Assembly: GCA_009781425.1 (NCBI GenBank)
Contig: WQYC01000010.1
Span: forward strand, 1-64,000
From: Oscillospiraceae bacterium
Lineage (GTDB): Bacteria; Bacillota; Clostridia; Oscillospirales; Ruminococcaceae
DNA length: 64,000 nucleotides
Direction: 5' to 3'
The translations under genes and the position numbers were made by a program. Shown piece by piece: positions 39,474 through 48,428 of the stretch; positions within the stretch are counted from its first letter, which is position 1; each line of letters starts with the position of its first letter. The notes below the pieces were generated by a model. That model saw only the letters and a list, made by a program, of their open reading frames with translations, was not told the DNA's origin and searched no databases.

Positions 39474-39503
39474 AAAGTATAACCCCGAAAGGAACAGAAT
39501 ACG

Positions 39504-40124
39504 GTGGAAGATTTTACAACACTTTTAAACGAAAACCTCGATATACTGAAAGAAATCGGCAGTATCGGCATGGGGCACGCCTCCACGTCGCTGGCGCAGA
39601 TGCTCGGCATGAAGGTCGTCATGAGCACTCCGTCGGTCTACATAATGACGCCGCAGGAGGCGTCCGAGTATCTCAACAAGCGCAGCGAATCCTGCTGGGC
39701 GGTGCGGCTCGGATTGCAAGGTGCTGCAAAGGGTAATATTTTACAGCTTTTGAGTAAGAAATTCGCTGTGAAAATTATCAACTACTTTTTCCAAAACAAT
39801 ATCGAGGACTTAGGCGACCTCGACGAGATGAGCCTGTCTGTAATTCAAGAAATCGGAAATATTACCTCGGGCGCGTATTGCAACTCGCTCGCTTCAATGA
39901 CAGGGCAGTTGATTGACATTTCGCCTCCGACTCACAGTAAAAACATCGATGACGACATCGGGCTCACCGAGAGCAAAAAGGATAACCGCCCGCTCGTGAT
40001 TATTAACAACAGCTTTTTCATCGGCGATGAAGAGGTCAACAGCGACTTCCTGTTCATTCCCGAGGACGAAACAATCGCGATGATTCTGCGGGAACTGAAA
40101 AGATACTACGGATTCACATCATAA
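39504..40124 (+). CDS. cheC: CheY-P phosphatase CheC
   Basis: CheC removes phosphate from CheY-P in chemotaxis. It has 206 residues. The family has two E-x-x-N active sites. The second, 'LSVIQEIGNITSGAYCNSLA', is intact; in the first, 'LDILKEIGSIGMGHASTSLA', Asn is replaced by Ser. So only one site should work. The start is GTG with AAAGGAACAG upstream. No other chemotaxis gene adjoins it, although the FliM-like motif protein at 35781 is 3 kb away. A palindromic terminator follows. Confidence 0.92.
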   Translation: MEDFTTLLNENLDILKEIGSIGMGHASTSLAQMLGMKVVMSTPSVYIMTPQEASEYLNKRSESCWAVRLGLQGAAKGNILQLLSKKFAVKIINYFFQNNIEDLGDLDEMSLSVIQEIGNITSGAYCNSLASMTGQLIDISPPTHSKNIDDDIGLTESKKDNRPLVIINNSFFIGDEEVNSDFLFIPEDETIAMILRELKRYYGFTS

Positions 40125-40131
40125 AATGTAG

Positions 40132-40159
40132 GGGCGGATTCTATATCCGCCCGTTTTTT
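40132..40159 (+). terminator. Terminator made from a GTAGGG palindrome
   Basis: After GTAG, GGGCGGAT pairs with ATCCGCCC, followed by GTTTTTT. It ends the cheC transcript and belongs to the same repeat family as the elements at 45572 and 27825. Confidence 0.88.
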
Positions 40160-40160
40160 A

Positions 40161-40661
40161 TTACGTAATAATCCGAAACTTCCCGATAACCGGGATTTCA
40201 ACAGCCTTTCCGTTCGCGGCGTTCACGATTCCGTAAACAATAGCCGCAATCAGCGCAAAGCCTATTGCTCCGGTAATAATTGAAAACGGATTGAAGAACC
40301 AACTCGCGCCCCAGCCCCAATTCCAGCCCCATCTGCCAAACGAGAAAACGCCTTGTAAAATCCCGTTGATGAAGCCGAGAATAAGAACTATAAGCCCTTG
40401 ATTCGCATGAAACCGCCCGAACTTCGAGTCGGGGCAGGCGACCAACGGAAGAAAAAACAGCAGATACGCGAGCATAGCCATGACCTTATTCGCTTGTATA
40501 TCGCTCTCGCAAAAAGCACCGCTGTAGTCCTTGCCTTTAAAATCGGTGTTACCGGCGGAATTCTGCGTATTTTCAAAATCACTGCCGTCACAGCGAACGC
40601 CGCACTTCCTGCAAAAATTATTATCATCGGGATTCTGCGCCCCACATTTGCCACAATACAT
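40161..40661 (-). CDS. Zinc-ribbon membrane protein (DUF4870-like)
   Basis: The 166-residue protein starts with a zinc ribbon, 'MYCGKCGAQNPDDNNFCRKC', then a polar linker and three hydrophobic segments ('VMAMLAYLLFFLPLVACPDS', 'GLIVLILGFINGI', 'AIGFALIAAIVYGIVNA') like DUF4870/TM2-type proteins. I chose ATG 40661 (GGAG 8 bases upstream). Function unknown. Confidence 0.75.
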   Translation of the reverse strand: MYCGKCGAQNPDDNNFCRKCGVRCDGSDFENTQNSAGNTDFKGKDYSGAFCESDIQANKVMAMLAYLLFFLPLVACPDSKFGRFHANQGLIVLILGFINGILQGVFSFGRWGWNWGWGASWFFNPFSIITGAIGFALIAAIVYGIVNAANGKAVEIPVIGKFRIIT

Positions 40662-40775
40662 ATAATCATCTCCTTTACCTATATTGTAACACACCGTACT
40701 ATATATTGCAAGGTACTATGTCTACGAATATATCGAGATATTTTCACTGCTTTTTGTATAAAATTACTAAATTTA

Positions 40776-40797
40776 CGGACGCCGTTAACGGCGTCCG
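40776..40797 (-). terminator. Probable terminator after murA
   Basis: CGGACGCCG pairs with CGGCGTCCG around TTAA just after the murA stop. On the minus strand the following sequence is TAAATTTAG, a weak T run, so the call is moderate. Confidence 0.55.
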
Positions 40798-40812
40798 CGA
40801 TATATTTTATTG

Positions 40813-42102
40813 TTACATTGCGATTCGCATTGCGTCGGGACCGGGGAACTCGCGCTTCACTATATCTGCGCCGATTGCCCGAAGCTTTGCCGCCAAATCC
40901 TCGTAGCCCCGCTCAATATGGAAAATGTCTTCAATTTCAGTGACACCTTTTGCGCAAAGCCCTGCAATAATCAGTGCCGCGCCCGCTCTTAAATCGGCGG
41001 CTTTCACAGGCGCGCCCGTGAGCTTATCAACGCCTTCGATTACTGCGACCTTACCGTCAACAGAAATATCCGCGCCCATACGGCGAAGCTCGTCAACGTA
41101 TCTGAAGCGGTCCTCGTAAATGCTCTCTGTGATTATGCTCGTGCCGTTCGATAAAGTCAGCAACGCCGCGAACTGCGGCTGCATATCGGTAGGGAAGCCC
41201 GGGTGAGGCATGGTTTTGAGGTTCATGCGCTCATAAGGGCGGTTACTGCCGATTATACGCAGGCTGTCGTCGTGCTCTTCTATAATTACGCCCATTTTTT
41301 CAAGCTTGGAGGAAATCGGCTCAAGGTGCTTGGGGATTACGTTTCTAATCGTAACATCGCCGCCCGCCGCTGCCGCCGCAACCATATAAGTTCCCGCTTC
41401 AATCTGGTCGGGAATAATCGCGTACTGCGTGCCTGTAAGCTTCTTCACGCCGCGGATTTTGATTACGTCAGTGCCCGCGCCCATGATTTCTGCGCCCATA
41501 GAGTTCAGGAAGTTCGCTAAATCCACTATATGCGGCTCTTTTGCCGCGTTTTCGAGAATCGTAAGTCCGTCAACCTTAACAGCCGCGAGCATAGCGTTAA
41601 TAGTCGCGCCGACTGTGATTTTATCGAAGTAAATCTGCGTACCGTAAAGCCTGTCAGCTGTAATCTCAACAATGCCGCTCTCAATTGAATAATTCGCGCC
41701 GAGCGCCTTGAAGCATTTCAAATGCTGGTCAATCGGGCGGTCGCCGAGCGCACAGCCGCCGGGCATCGAAACCTTGGCGTGATTAAATTTAGTGAGCAGT
41801 GCCCCCATAAAATAGTAGGAAGCACGGAAAAGGCGCGCCTTTTCATAAGGCACGACAGTGTCTCTGATATGTCTGGCGTCGATTTGAATAGTGCTTTTGT
41901 TGAGCATTTTCACGTCTGCGCCCATTTCGGAAAGGATTTTAAGGCAAACCGAAACGTCATTAATCATAGGTACATTTTCGAGAATGCAGGGTCCGTCCGC
42001 GAGAATCGCGGCAGGAAGAATAGCGACAGCGGCGTTTTTCGCTCCGCTTATATAGATGTCGCCATTAAGCTTATGCCCCCCGTTAATAATGAACTTTTCC
42101 AA
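40813..42102 (-). CDS. murA: UDP-N-acetylglucosamine 1-carboxyvinyltransferase
   Basis: MurA performs the first committed step of peptidoglycan synthesis. The N-terminus 'NGGHKLNGDIYISGAKNAAV' and the fosfomycin-target Cys in 'SMPGGCALGDRPIDQHLK' (about residue 115) are both present. 'HPGFPTDMQPQFAALLT' is the usual C-terminal motif. The length of 429 residues is normal. It has its own promoter at 42178. Confidence 0.97.
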   Translation of the reverse strand: MEKFIINGGHKLNGDIYISGAKNAAVAILPAAILADGPCILENVPMINDVSVCLKILSEMGADVKMLNKSTIQIDARHIRDTVVPYEKARLFRASYYFMGALLTKFNHAKVSMPGGCALGDRPIDQHLKCFKALGANYSIESGIVEITADRLYGTQIYFDKITVGATINAMLAAVKVDGLTILENAAKEPHIVDLANFLNSMGAEIMGAGTDVIKIRGVKKLTGTQYAIIPDQIEAGTYMVAAAAAGGDVTIRNVIPKHLEPISSKLEKMGVIIEEHDDSLRIIGSNRPYERMNLKTMPHPGFPTDMQPQFAALLTLSNGTSIITESIYEDRFRYVDELRRMGADISVDGKVAVIEGVDKLTGAPVKAADLRAGAALIIAGLCAKGVTEIEDIFHIERGYEDLAAKLRAIGADIVKREFPGPDAMRIAM

Positions 42103-42177
42103 CTTTACGTATCCTCTTTTTTCATTTCATTTTACTCTTTTTTATTTACGGATAAAATTTCCTTTATATATTACTAA

Positions 42178-42206
42178 AGTATATCATAAAAAAAATCGCT
42201 TGTCAA
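42178..42206 (-). promoter_or_regulatory. Sigma-A promoter of murA
   Basis: On the minus strand, TTGACA and TATACT are separated by 17 bases, about 75 bases before the murA start. Confidence 0.88.
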
Positions 42207-42243
42207 CTATATTATTATCGTATTTATTTACAAATTTTATACG

Positions 42244-43467
42244 TTAAATTATAGGTTTTGTTGTGAGGTCAAGCCCGCAAGGCTTCGCTTTCTCAAAAGC
42301 GAGCGCGTAAATATCACCGCAGCGCGCTTCAAGCACTGCCTGCTTCCTGCATAAATCGCTCTTTTTCATGAGTGCGGCGAGCGAAGCGTCAAGAGGCAGC
42401 GTTGAGTCTGCTTTAGCAATGATTTCTCTGCCTTTTTCGTTCATGCCGAGGATTCGGATATACTGCGGCTTGGTTTTTGCGTCGTTTTTGGTAATTCCGA
42501 GCAGACAGCAAAGGATTATTCTGCGCAGTCTTGCAAGCGTGTACCGCTTAGTTTTGATAAGCGCCATGAGCTCGGGGAGGCTTCGCGCCGCCCGCACAGC
42601 CTTATGAATACGGTTTTCGAGCCCGTGCATAACATTCGGGGCTTTGCTTATTTCAGCCGCGCTCATTGTACGCAGCTTGCATAAAATTGCAGTTTCAAGG
42701 CGGGAAATAGAGGAGAACTCCGCCGGAAATTCGCACGGCGTAAACTTAGAAACATCTTCGCCATTCGCAATCATCTTGCGGAGCAGGGAAGCGGAGGCAG
42801 TGGTAAGTTTTTCTTCCGGTTTTTCGTTTTCGGAAACTAAACCTTGAAAATACGGGTGGATTTTCTTCGGTTCTTCTTCTGCTTCATCAGAATCATGCGC
42901 CGCGCCGAAGCGCGTAATTGTCACAGGCTCAATGCTTGAACCCGTGTCTGCGAGGGACTTTATATACTCTATAGCGAGCGTGTTGTTCGGAGAAGCTAAG
43001 GTTTCGGGGATTACGTCCTCGTAATATTTTTTGATAGTTTCGACGAGCGCGGCGGGATAAGGCAGTCCGCGGCGCATCATTCCAAGGAATTCGTCAGTTT
43101 CCTCTGCGTAGACAACCGCGCCTGCGGTTTCCTTCAGCAAATCAATATCGCCGCACTCGCTTCCGAAGCTGAGCAAATCTATGCAGTTCAGGCTGTTCAA
43201 AATATGCACTGCGCCCGCCGCGAATTGCTGTGCGCTTGCAAGCGAAGCCGCCACAGGAAGCTCTAAAACTAAATCTGCGCCGTTTTCAAGAGCCATTTTT
43301 GTGCGGGTGAACTTGTCAAAAATAGCGACATCGCCGCGTTGTGTGAAGTTTCCGCTCATCACGGCGACAATGTGCGTAGCACCGAAGTCAGCTTTGGTGC
43401 GGTCGATATGATACTTATGCCCGTTGTGAAACGGATTGTACTCGCAGATAATCGCGGCAGTTTTCAT
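42244..43467 (-). CDS. tmcAL: tRNA(Met) cytidine acetate ligase
   Basis: TmcAL (YlbM) uses ATP and acetate to acetylate the wobble C34 of elongator tRNA-Met. Its nucleotidyltransferase-like N-terminus, 'ICEYNPFHNGHKYHI', has the HxGH motif. 'VAVMSGNFTQRGDVAIFDKF' and 'GADLVLELP' are family hallmarks. The 407-residue length fits. A promoter was not resolved. Confidence 0.94.
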   Translation of the reverse strand: MKTAAIICEYNPFHNGHKYHIDRTKADFGATHIVAVMSGNFTQRGDVAIFDKFTRTKMALENGADLVLELPVAASLASAQQFAAGAVHILNSLNCIDLLSFGSECGDIDLLKETAGAVVYAEETDEFLGMMRRGLPYPAALVETIKKYYEDVIPETLASPNNTLAIEYIKSLADTGSSIEPVTITRFGAAHDSDEAEEEPKKIHPYFQGLVSENEKPEEKLTTASASLLRKMIANGEDVSKFTPCEFPAEFSSISRLETAILCKLRTMSAAEISKAPNVMHGLENRIHKAVRAARSLPELMALIKTKRYTLARLRRIILCCLLGITKNDAKTKPQYIRILGMNEKGREIIAKADSTLPLDASLAALMKKSDLCRKQAVLEARCGDIYALAFEKAKPCGLDLTTKPII

Positions 43468-43534
43468 TTTTTATGTTCCTTTTATCAGATATTGTGTTGA
43501 TATGCGGATAATGCTTATTCGGCGAAGTTGCGTT

Positions 43535-43561
43535 GTAGGGACGACCGCCCTCGGTCATCCG
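43535..43561 (+). repeat. GTAGGG palindrome, intergenic copy
   Basis: GTAGGGACGACCGCCCTCGG continues TCATCCG, the same 27-base layout as the in-gene copies at 35904 and 61648. GAAGTTGCGT precedes it, as also (inverted) at the element beyond the next gene. Confidence 0.8.
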
Positions 43562-43584
43562 TTGAAAGTTTTTATTAGATGTAG

Positions 43585-44193
43585 TTATATCGTTCCGTAA
43601 TTGTAAATATTCATATTCTTACTTATTAACAAGTCATTGCTTTTTTTACGGTTTAATAAAATTTCTTTTAATACATCAAGTGTTTTATCGTCAGGATTTG
43701 TAAAAAGCACTGGTTGCCGAAAACAAATTCCCTTAATGGAGACCTCGCGTCCGAATAGCATCTTATTACGCTCCGAACTATGGACTTGTTCAAAACATCC
43801 ATAATTACAACCATAACAGGGAAATAAGCTATTCCAAATAACATTTTTTAATTCATCACGTAACAGCACTTGCTCTAATATATCTTTAGAGGTAAGAATA
43901 TGCCATGTGTCATTAAACATCTTAATATAAACACCGTGATACGAACTGCGATGTTCTTTTCCGTCTTTAATTTTATTTTGGTCGATATAATAAAATTTCA
44001 CATACCAGTTATAACCATTATTCCCCGCTGATGGCGACAGTTTGTTTTTTCGTAACCATCCGGCAAAATTTAATGCCCGTTCTTTGTCGCTTTCGTTTTC
44101 AATATAAAAACTAACTGCCTCCTCTAACGGCAGAGTTTTTCCCTTTTTCGGTTCTTTACCAGGTTTGTGGCTATTAAGCGGTGTCTTCGGCAT
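43585..44193 (-). CDS. Hypothetical protein with CxxCxxxC cluster
   Basis: The 202-residue soluble protein has a basic N-terminus (MPKTPLNSHKPGKEPKKGK) and a Cys cluster, 'FPCYGCNYGCFEQVHSSER'. I do not recognise the family. The gene is AT-rich compared with tmcAL and ackA, and related GTAGGG/GTAGAG palindromes flank it in opposite orientation (43535-43561 and 44231-44253). Both features suggest acquired DNA. Confidence 0.5.
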   Translation of the reverse strand: MPKTPLNSHKPGKEPKKGKTLPLEEAVSFYIENESDKERALNFAGWLRKNKLSPSAGNNGYNWYVKFYYIDQNKIKDGKEHRSSYHGVYIKMFNDTWHILTSKDILEQVLLRDELKNVIWNSLFPCYGCNYGCFEQVHSSERNKMLFGREVSIKGICFRQPVLFTNPDDKTLDVLKEILLNRKKSNDLLISKNMNIYNYGTI

Positions 44194-44230
44194 TATTTAT
44201 TCCTCCATAAATATAGATTTTCTACGAAAT

Positions 44231-44253
44231 GGACGAACACAATTCGTCTCTAC
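44231..44253 (-). repeat. GTAGAG palindrome, inverted copy
   Basis: On the minus strand, GTAGAGACGAATTGTGTTCG then TCC, preceded by GAAGTTGC. GGACGAA and TTCGTC form the stem. It is a divergent member of the GTAGGG family. Confidence 0.65.
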
Positions 44254-44303
44254 GCAACTTCACCTAATATAAATTCTCCACAAAACAAAATTTCAAAAAA
44301 CAC

Positions 44304-44332
44304 TTGCTTTTTCCGTCGAAAAAGTATAGAAT
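44304..44332 (+). promoter_or_regulatory. Sigma-A promoter of ackA
   Basis: TTGCTT and TAGAAT are separated by 17 bases, 40 bases before the ackA start. Confidence 0.8.
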
Positions 44333-44371
44333 TAAATGTATATTATAAAAATTCAAAGCGAGGGCAGATTT

Positions 44372-45565
44372 ATGAAGATTCTTGTAGTTAATGCGGGTAG
44401 TTCGTCGCTGAAGTATCAGCTGATTAATTTAGCGGACGAAAGCGTCATAGCAAAAGGAAATTGCGAGAGAATAGGCATCGACGGGCGTATTACGCACGCG
44501 GCAGGCGGTAAAAAAATCGAAAAGGACACAGCGTTCCCGACGCACACAGAGGCGTTTATGAGCGTTGTTGAAGAGCTTACAAAGGGCGAAGCGGCTGTTA
44601 TATCCGGCATGGACGAAATCGGCGCAGTAGGGCACAGAGTTGTCCACGGCGGCGAGGTTTACTCGGGGACGGTCAGCGCGACAGAAGAGGTAATCAAAAC
44701 TATTGAAGACCTCAGTAAGCTTGCTCCGCTCCATAATCCTGCGAACGCGCTTGCGCTTCGCGCCTGCAAGCAGGTGATTCCCGAAAGCGTACCGCAGGCG
44801 GCTGTTTTCGATACCGCGTTCCATGCGACAATCCCCGAAAAAGCCTACATATACGGTATGCCTTACGAGTTTTACGAGAAGCACAACGTCAGAAAATACG
44901 GCTTCCACGGAAGCTCGCACAGCTTCGTCTGCAAGGAATTAGCTCTGCACCTCGGCAAGGATATAAGCACCATGAAAATAGTTTCCTGTCACTTAGGCAA
45001 CGGCTCGTCGATTACTGCAATTGACGGCGGGAAATCTGTCGATACTTCTATGGGCTTCACGCCGCTCGACGGTGTTCTCATGGGGACACGCGCAGGTGCG
45101 CTTGACGCGTCGGCAGTGACCTATATGATGAAAAAGCTGAACGTTTCTGTTGACGAAATGGATAGTATTCTAAACAAAAAGTCCGGCTTGCTCGGAATCG
45201 GCGGCTTCAGCGATAACCGCGATTTAACCGCCGCTATCAAAGCGGGTGACAAAAAAGCGAAGCTTGCGGGCGATATTCTGCGCTACGGAATCAAAAAATA
45301 TATCGGCGCGTATGCCGCCGCTATGAACGGGCTTGATTACGTTATTTTCACAGGCGGAATCGGCGAGAACGCGACAGACGTCCGCGAGGATATAGTCGGT
45401 GACTTGCAGTTCTTCGGCATTGAGCTTGACAAGGAAGTAAACAGCGCGACGCACGGAGACTTGGCTCGCGTGACTAAGAACGGCAGTAAAACCGAGGTTT
45501 GGGTTGTGCCGACGAACGAGGAACTGTTAATCGCAAGAAACACGAAAGAATTGTTTAATTTATAA
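44372..45565 (+). CDS. ackA: Acetate kinase
   Basis: AckA makes ATP and acetate from acetyl phosphate, a main energy step in a fermenter. The N-terminus 'MKILVVNAGSSSLKYQLINL', 'GHRVVHGGEVYSG', 'VSCHLGNGSSITAIDGGKSV' and 'VFTGGIGENATDVRE' are signatures of the family. I chose ATG 44372; the track's 12-residue extension lies in the 5' leader. No pta gene lies beside it, unlike in many Firmicutes. Confidence 0.97.
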   Translation: MKILVVNAGSSSLKYQLINLADESVIAKGNCERIGIDGRITHAAGGKKIEKDTAFPTHTEAFMSVVEELTKGEAAVISGMDEIGAVGHRVVHGGEVYSGTVSATEEVIKTIEDLSKLAPLHNPANALALRACKQVIPESVPQAAVFDTAFHATIPEKAYIYGMPYEFYEKHNVRKYGFHGSSHSFVCKELALHLGKDISTMKIVSCHLGNGSSITAIDGGKSVDTSMGFTPLDGVLMGTRAGALDASAVTYMMKKLNVSVDEMDSILNKKSGLLGIGGFSDNRDLTAAIKAGDKKAKLAGDILRYGIKKYIGAYAAAMNGLDYVIFTGGIGENATDVREDIVGDLQFFGIELDKEVNSATHGDLARVTKNGSKTEVWVVPTNEELLIARNTKELFNL

Positions 45566-45571
45566 ACGTAG

Positions 45572-45599
45572 GGGCGGACGACACTGTCCGCCCGTTTTT
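45572..45599 (+). terminator. Terminator made from a GTAGGG palindrome
   Basis: GGGCGGAC pairs with GTCCGCCC around 6 bases, followed by GTTTTT. It ends ackA and is nearly the same element as at 40132. Confidence 0.9.
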
Positions 45600-45615
45600 A
45601 CGAAAGGAAATAAAA

Positions 45616-45975
45616 ATGGCTAAAAAATATATTCTTTACCTCATCAGATGGCAGTTAAGCACGCCGATTTTAGCGATTGTTTTGATTTGGCTCGCGAGCA
45701 TGAATACGATTTTAGCAACCGTAATTGCGAATCTGATAGGCGGGCTGATTTTCTTTTGGGTAGACAGGTTCATCTTCAGAACAATTTATCCGAAGCCCTT
45801 GTGGGAAATTGAAGAAGATATAATCTGTGCCGATTGCGGCGCGAAGGGCAAGGGCTACCGAATCACCGAATGGCTCGGCTACAACCGCAGAAAAGACAAA
45901 GCTCCCGAGTTCCGGTGCGAAACCTGCAAGGATGTGAAAATGAATGAAGTGAGCGGGAAACTAAAGAAAAAATAA
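45616..45975 (+). CDS. Hypothetical membrane protein with Cys-pair domain
   Basis: The 119-residue protein has two hydrophobic segments in the first 55 residues ('PILAIVLIWLASMNTILATV', 'IGGLIFFWVDRFIF') and a cytoplasmic tail with 'CADCGAKGKGYRI' and 'FRCETCKD', a likely zinc site. I have the impression that such short proteins are common in Clostridia, but no function is known to me. AAAGGA precedes the ATG. Confidence 0.65.
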   Translation: MAKKYILYLIRWQLSTPILAIVLIWLASMNTILATVIANLIGGLIFFWVDRFIFRTIYPKPLWEIEEDIICADCGAKGKGYRITEWLGYNRRKDKAPEFRCETCKDVKMNEVSGKLKKK

Positions 45976-46006
45976 TTGTACATTGTTCATTGTTAATTGT
46001 ACATTA
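45976..46006. repeat. CAATTGA-type repeat between convergent genes
   Basis: TTGTACATTGTTCATTGTTA continues ATTGTACATT. It belongs to the same family of short A/T units as the arrays at 58990, 61594 and 62336, and fills the whole gap up to the next stop codon. Confidence 0.7.
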
Positions 46007-47461
46007 GCCTCTCCCGCCTCTTCCCGACCTCGCAATCGCTTCCATCTGCGCCAAGCTGCTGTCGCTCACGTCGCCGCCCATAATCCCCATCGCGTGGCTG
46101 AGCTTCTGCGCGCGGTGGTTTTTGTCCTTGATGTTGTCGCTGAGGTGCTTCTGATAGCCTTTGATATAAGCTTCAAAGCTCGGAATATGGTCTTTGTAAA
46201 GCGGGTCTTCTTTTTCCATAACAGAAACGAAAAAGTCATGGATTTTCTTATTGTTCAAGCCGCAAAGCCGTTCAATAATATACTTGTGCGTAGCCGTGAG
46301 GTCAGGATTATCAACAATCGCGCTTGCAAACGTGAAAAAGCGGTCAAAGTCTTCATATTGCAGATAATTGCAGGCGGTGATAATGCTGTTGTAATAATTC
46401 TGCGAGATGATAATCTTATCGTCGTACTTGATTTCGCCGGCAAGGAGCGCATCAAGCTGCTCGTCAGTGAGCTCGGTGACCGCGTGAGCCGACTCAATAG
46501 CGGAAGCGTCGGGGAGAAGCTCGGCTTTAAGCAGAACCTCGCGCGGAATCGGTTTTCTTGTGCTTGTTTTTAAGGTTTTATATGCTTTTCTGCGTAATTC
46601 AACGAAGTTTTGCGGCTTAACGCCGCTTCTGCGGAGCAGAAAGCTCTCAAGCATAGACGGCGGGATTTGCCCTATCGGAATCTTAACATAAGGGCAGGAA
46701 AGCGCGATAATACGCGGCTCTCTGCCGTACTGCACCGCTTGCTCGGGTGTTTCGTAAAGCATATCCTTTAAAGGCTCAACAACTAAGCATCTGAATTCGG
46801 TATCGTCCAAAAGGCAGGCGGTTACGCTGTGGTGCCCGTCGAGCAGAGCCGAGAACATACCCGACATATGATAAGCTAAGCCGCCGATTTTCTTTCCGGA
46901 GGCTATTTTTTCGCGCTGTGCGCGGACCTTGGCTTCGGTGAATTCGGCAGGGCTCGTCGTCGGAATTAAAAAACAAGGAGTAAAATTGCTGTCTCTGCCC
47001 ATTGTGCGGTTATAGGTCGCAGTCCCTGCGACCTCGCGCCTGTGCGTATACGCGCTCCAGAAGAACTCGCCCGCGCCGTTGCTCGGAATCATTTTCGCGT
47101 CATGGCAGACGTAAATCCCTTCAGACAAAAGCTCAAAGAAAGGGTGCAGTGCCTTAGTCATGCTCTGCTGATAGGTGAAATAGCTGTCGCTCACGGAGGA
47201 CAAAACTGTTTTTATAGCTTCCTCACAAACGGCAGTCGTGCTGATTTGACTGACTAATTTATCGCTGAAATCATTGCCCTTTGAAGCTCTTGTCATATTG
47301 ATGATGGCTTCTCTGCCGCAGTAGAGAACATCTGTAACGGGTGCGTCCGGCGCGACAGGCGAAACGGTCGTAGTCCCGATAACATCGTGCGACTTAGAAA
47401 CGTCAACCAACAGAAGCTCACGGTTTCCAACAGTCATGTGATACGTGTTAATCATCGGCAT
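46004..47461 (-). CDS. Conserved hypothetical protein with DGHH motif
   Basis: The 485-residue soluble protein is of unknown family. The segment 'GMFSALLDGHHSVTACLLDD' (about 205-225) resembles the DGHHR-type motif of ParB/sulfiredoxin-like folds, and 'LTDEQLDALLAGEIKYDDKI' lies further on. The C-terminus is Gly/Arg-rich (SGRGGRG) and abuts the repeat at 45976. It may bind a nucleotide or nucleic acid, but I cannot say. The YcxB-like gene precedes it by 25 bases in the same direction. Confidence 0.5.
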   Translation of the reverse strand: MPMINTYHMTVGNRELLLVDVSKSHDVIGTTTVSPVAPDAPVTDVLYCGREAIINMTRASKGNDFSDKLVSQISTTAVCEEAIKTVLSSVSDSYFTYQQSMTKALHPFFELLSEGIYVCHDAKMIPSNGAGEFFWSAYTHRREVAGTATYNRTMGRDSNFTPCFLIPTTSPAEFTEAKVRAQREKIASGKKIGGLAYHMSGMFSALLDGHHSVTACLLDDTEFRCLVVEPLKDMLYETPEQAVQYGREPRIIALSCPYVKIPIGQIPPSMLESFLLRRSGVKPQNFVELRRKAYKTLKTSTRKPIPREVLLKAELLPDASAIESAHAVTELTDEQLDALLAGEIKYDDKIIISQNYYNSIITACNYLQYEDFDRFFTFASAIVDNPDLTATHKYIIERLCGLNNKKIHDFFVSVMEKEDPLYKDHIPSFEAYIKGYQKHLSDNIKDKNHRAQKLSHAMGIMGGDVSDSSLAQMEAIARSGRGGRG

Positions 47462-47486
47462 AATTTAAAACATCCTTTCGGGGGCG

Positions 47487-48356
47487 TTATTTCTGAACTA
47501 AGCGTTCATGGATAAAACCGGAGATTTCTGTCTGAATTTCTTTGGAGAAGAGCCTCTTAGGCAGCCAAAAAACGGCTTTGTTGTGCTTATAAACAATAAA
47601 AACATTGTTGGTTTCAATAAAATAATTCGCTTCGCCCCACGGAATGAACTCGTTTCCCGATTGAAGATGGCTTTCAACCGCGGAGAATCCGGCAGTTGAA
47701 ACCGAAAAAGTAATCTCCTCAGAGAGAGCGGGGTCAGTTTTATATAGCTGCGAGTAATGGAAGTTCGCAATCAGCGCGCAAACTAAATAAACGAGCATAA
47801 CTATGATTCCGCCTGAGAAAACCGAAATCGGCAGATACCAAAACCACTTGTCCTCAGTATCACCCCAAGAAAAGTGCAGATAAGCGAACACTGACAAAAT
47901 AGAAATAAGCGTGATTAGCTTAAAAACATTTCTGAGACGGGTGTTAAGCAGAATCGCGTTGCTTAAATTAATTTCGCGCTCTTTATAAAAGCCGTTGACC
48001 GTATACGGCACATCGCCGGGGTCACCGCTGATATACAGGTATTTCGGCGGGAGTATACGCTTTTGATGTACATATTCAATTTTGGGGTTGAAGGAAACCG
48101 CACCCTCTAAGATTCCGCGCAGATTGAGCAGCTTCTTCTCGTCGGGCAGGCAGAACTTCGGGATTCTGTACGCGACACCGGCGACATGAATAATAAAGTC
48201 GGTTCTGCTTTCCGTTATGGTTTTTACTTCTGTCCAACGGTAGATAGTCGGATTCTCCTCGCCATGCAGATAAACGGCGAAAAAATCTCCGACAACGAAG
48301 GTTTGCTCTGCGGCGTGCGAAGTGACCTTTACGCCGGGAAGTGACTCGAAAGCCAT
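47487..48356 (-). CDS. YcxB-like membrane protein
   Basis: The 289-residue protein has two central hydrophobic segments ('LITLISILSVFAYLHFSW' and 'VFSGGIIVMLVYLVCALIA'). The C-terminal domain, 'EFIPWGEANYFIETNNVFIV' then 'FWLPKRLFSKE', matches the YcxB-like family (PH-like fold). It is read from the leftward member of the interlocked promoter pair at 48400. Confidence 0.75.
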   Translation of the reverse strand: MAFESLPGVKVTSHAAEQTFVVGDFFAVYLHGEENPTIYRWTEVKTITESRTDFIIHVAGVAYRIPKFCLPDEKKLLNLRGILEGAVSFNPKIEYVHQKRILPPKYLYISGDPGDVPYTVNGFYKEREINLSNAILLNTRLRNVFKLITLISILSVFAYLHFSWGDTEDKWFWYLPISVFSGGIIVMLVYLVCALIANFHYSQLYKTDPALSEEITFSVSTAGFSAVESHLQSGNEFIPWGEANYFIETNNVFIVYKHNKAVFWLPKRLFSKEIQTEISGFIHERLVQK

Positions 48357-48399
48357 AAAAAATCCTCACTTCTTTTAATTTTCACAAATATCTTTAATT

Positions 48400-48428
48400 A
48401 TTATAACATAATTGACACAGGCTGTCAA
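48400..48428 (-). promoter_or_regulatory. Sigma-A promoter, leftward, interlocked with the proS promoter
   Basis: On the minus strand, TTGACA and TATAAT are separated by 17 bases, a consensus promoter. Its -35 (48423-48428) lies in the spacer of the rightward promoter. Confidence 0.9.

Noticed and set aside
46004-47461. Assignment of the DGHH protein to ParB
   Set aside because: Only the short motif DGHHSVTA fits; the rest of the ParB domain and the helix-turn-helix are not recognisable.
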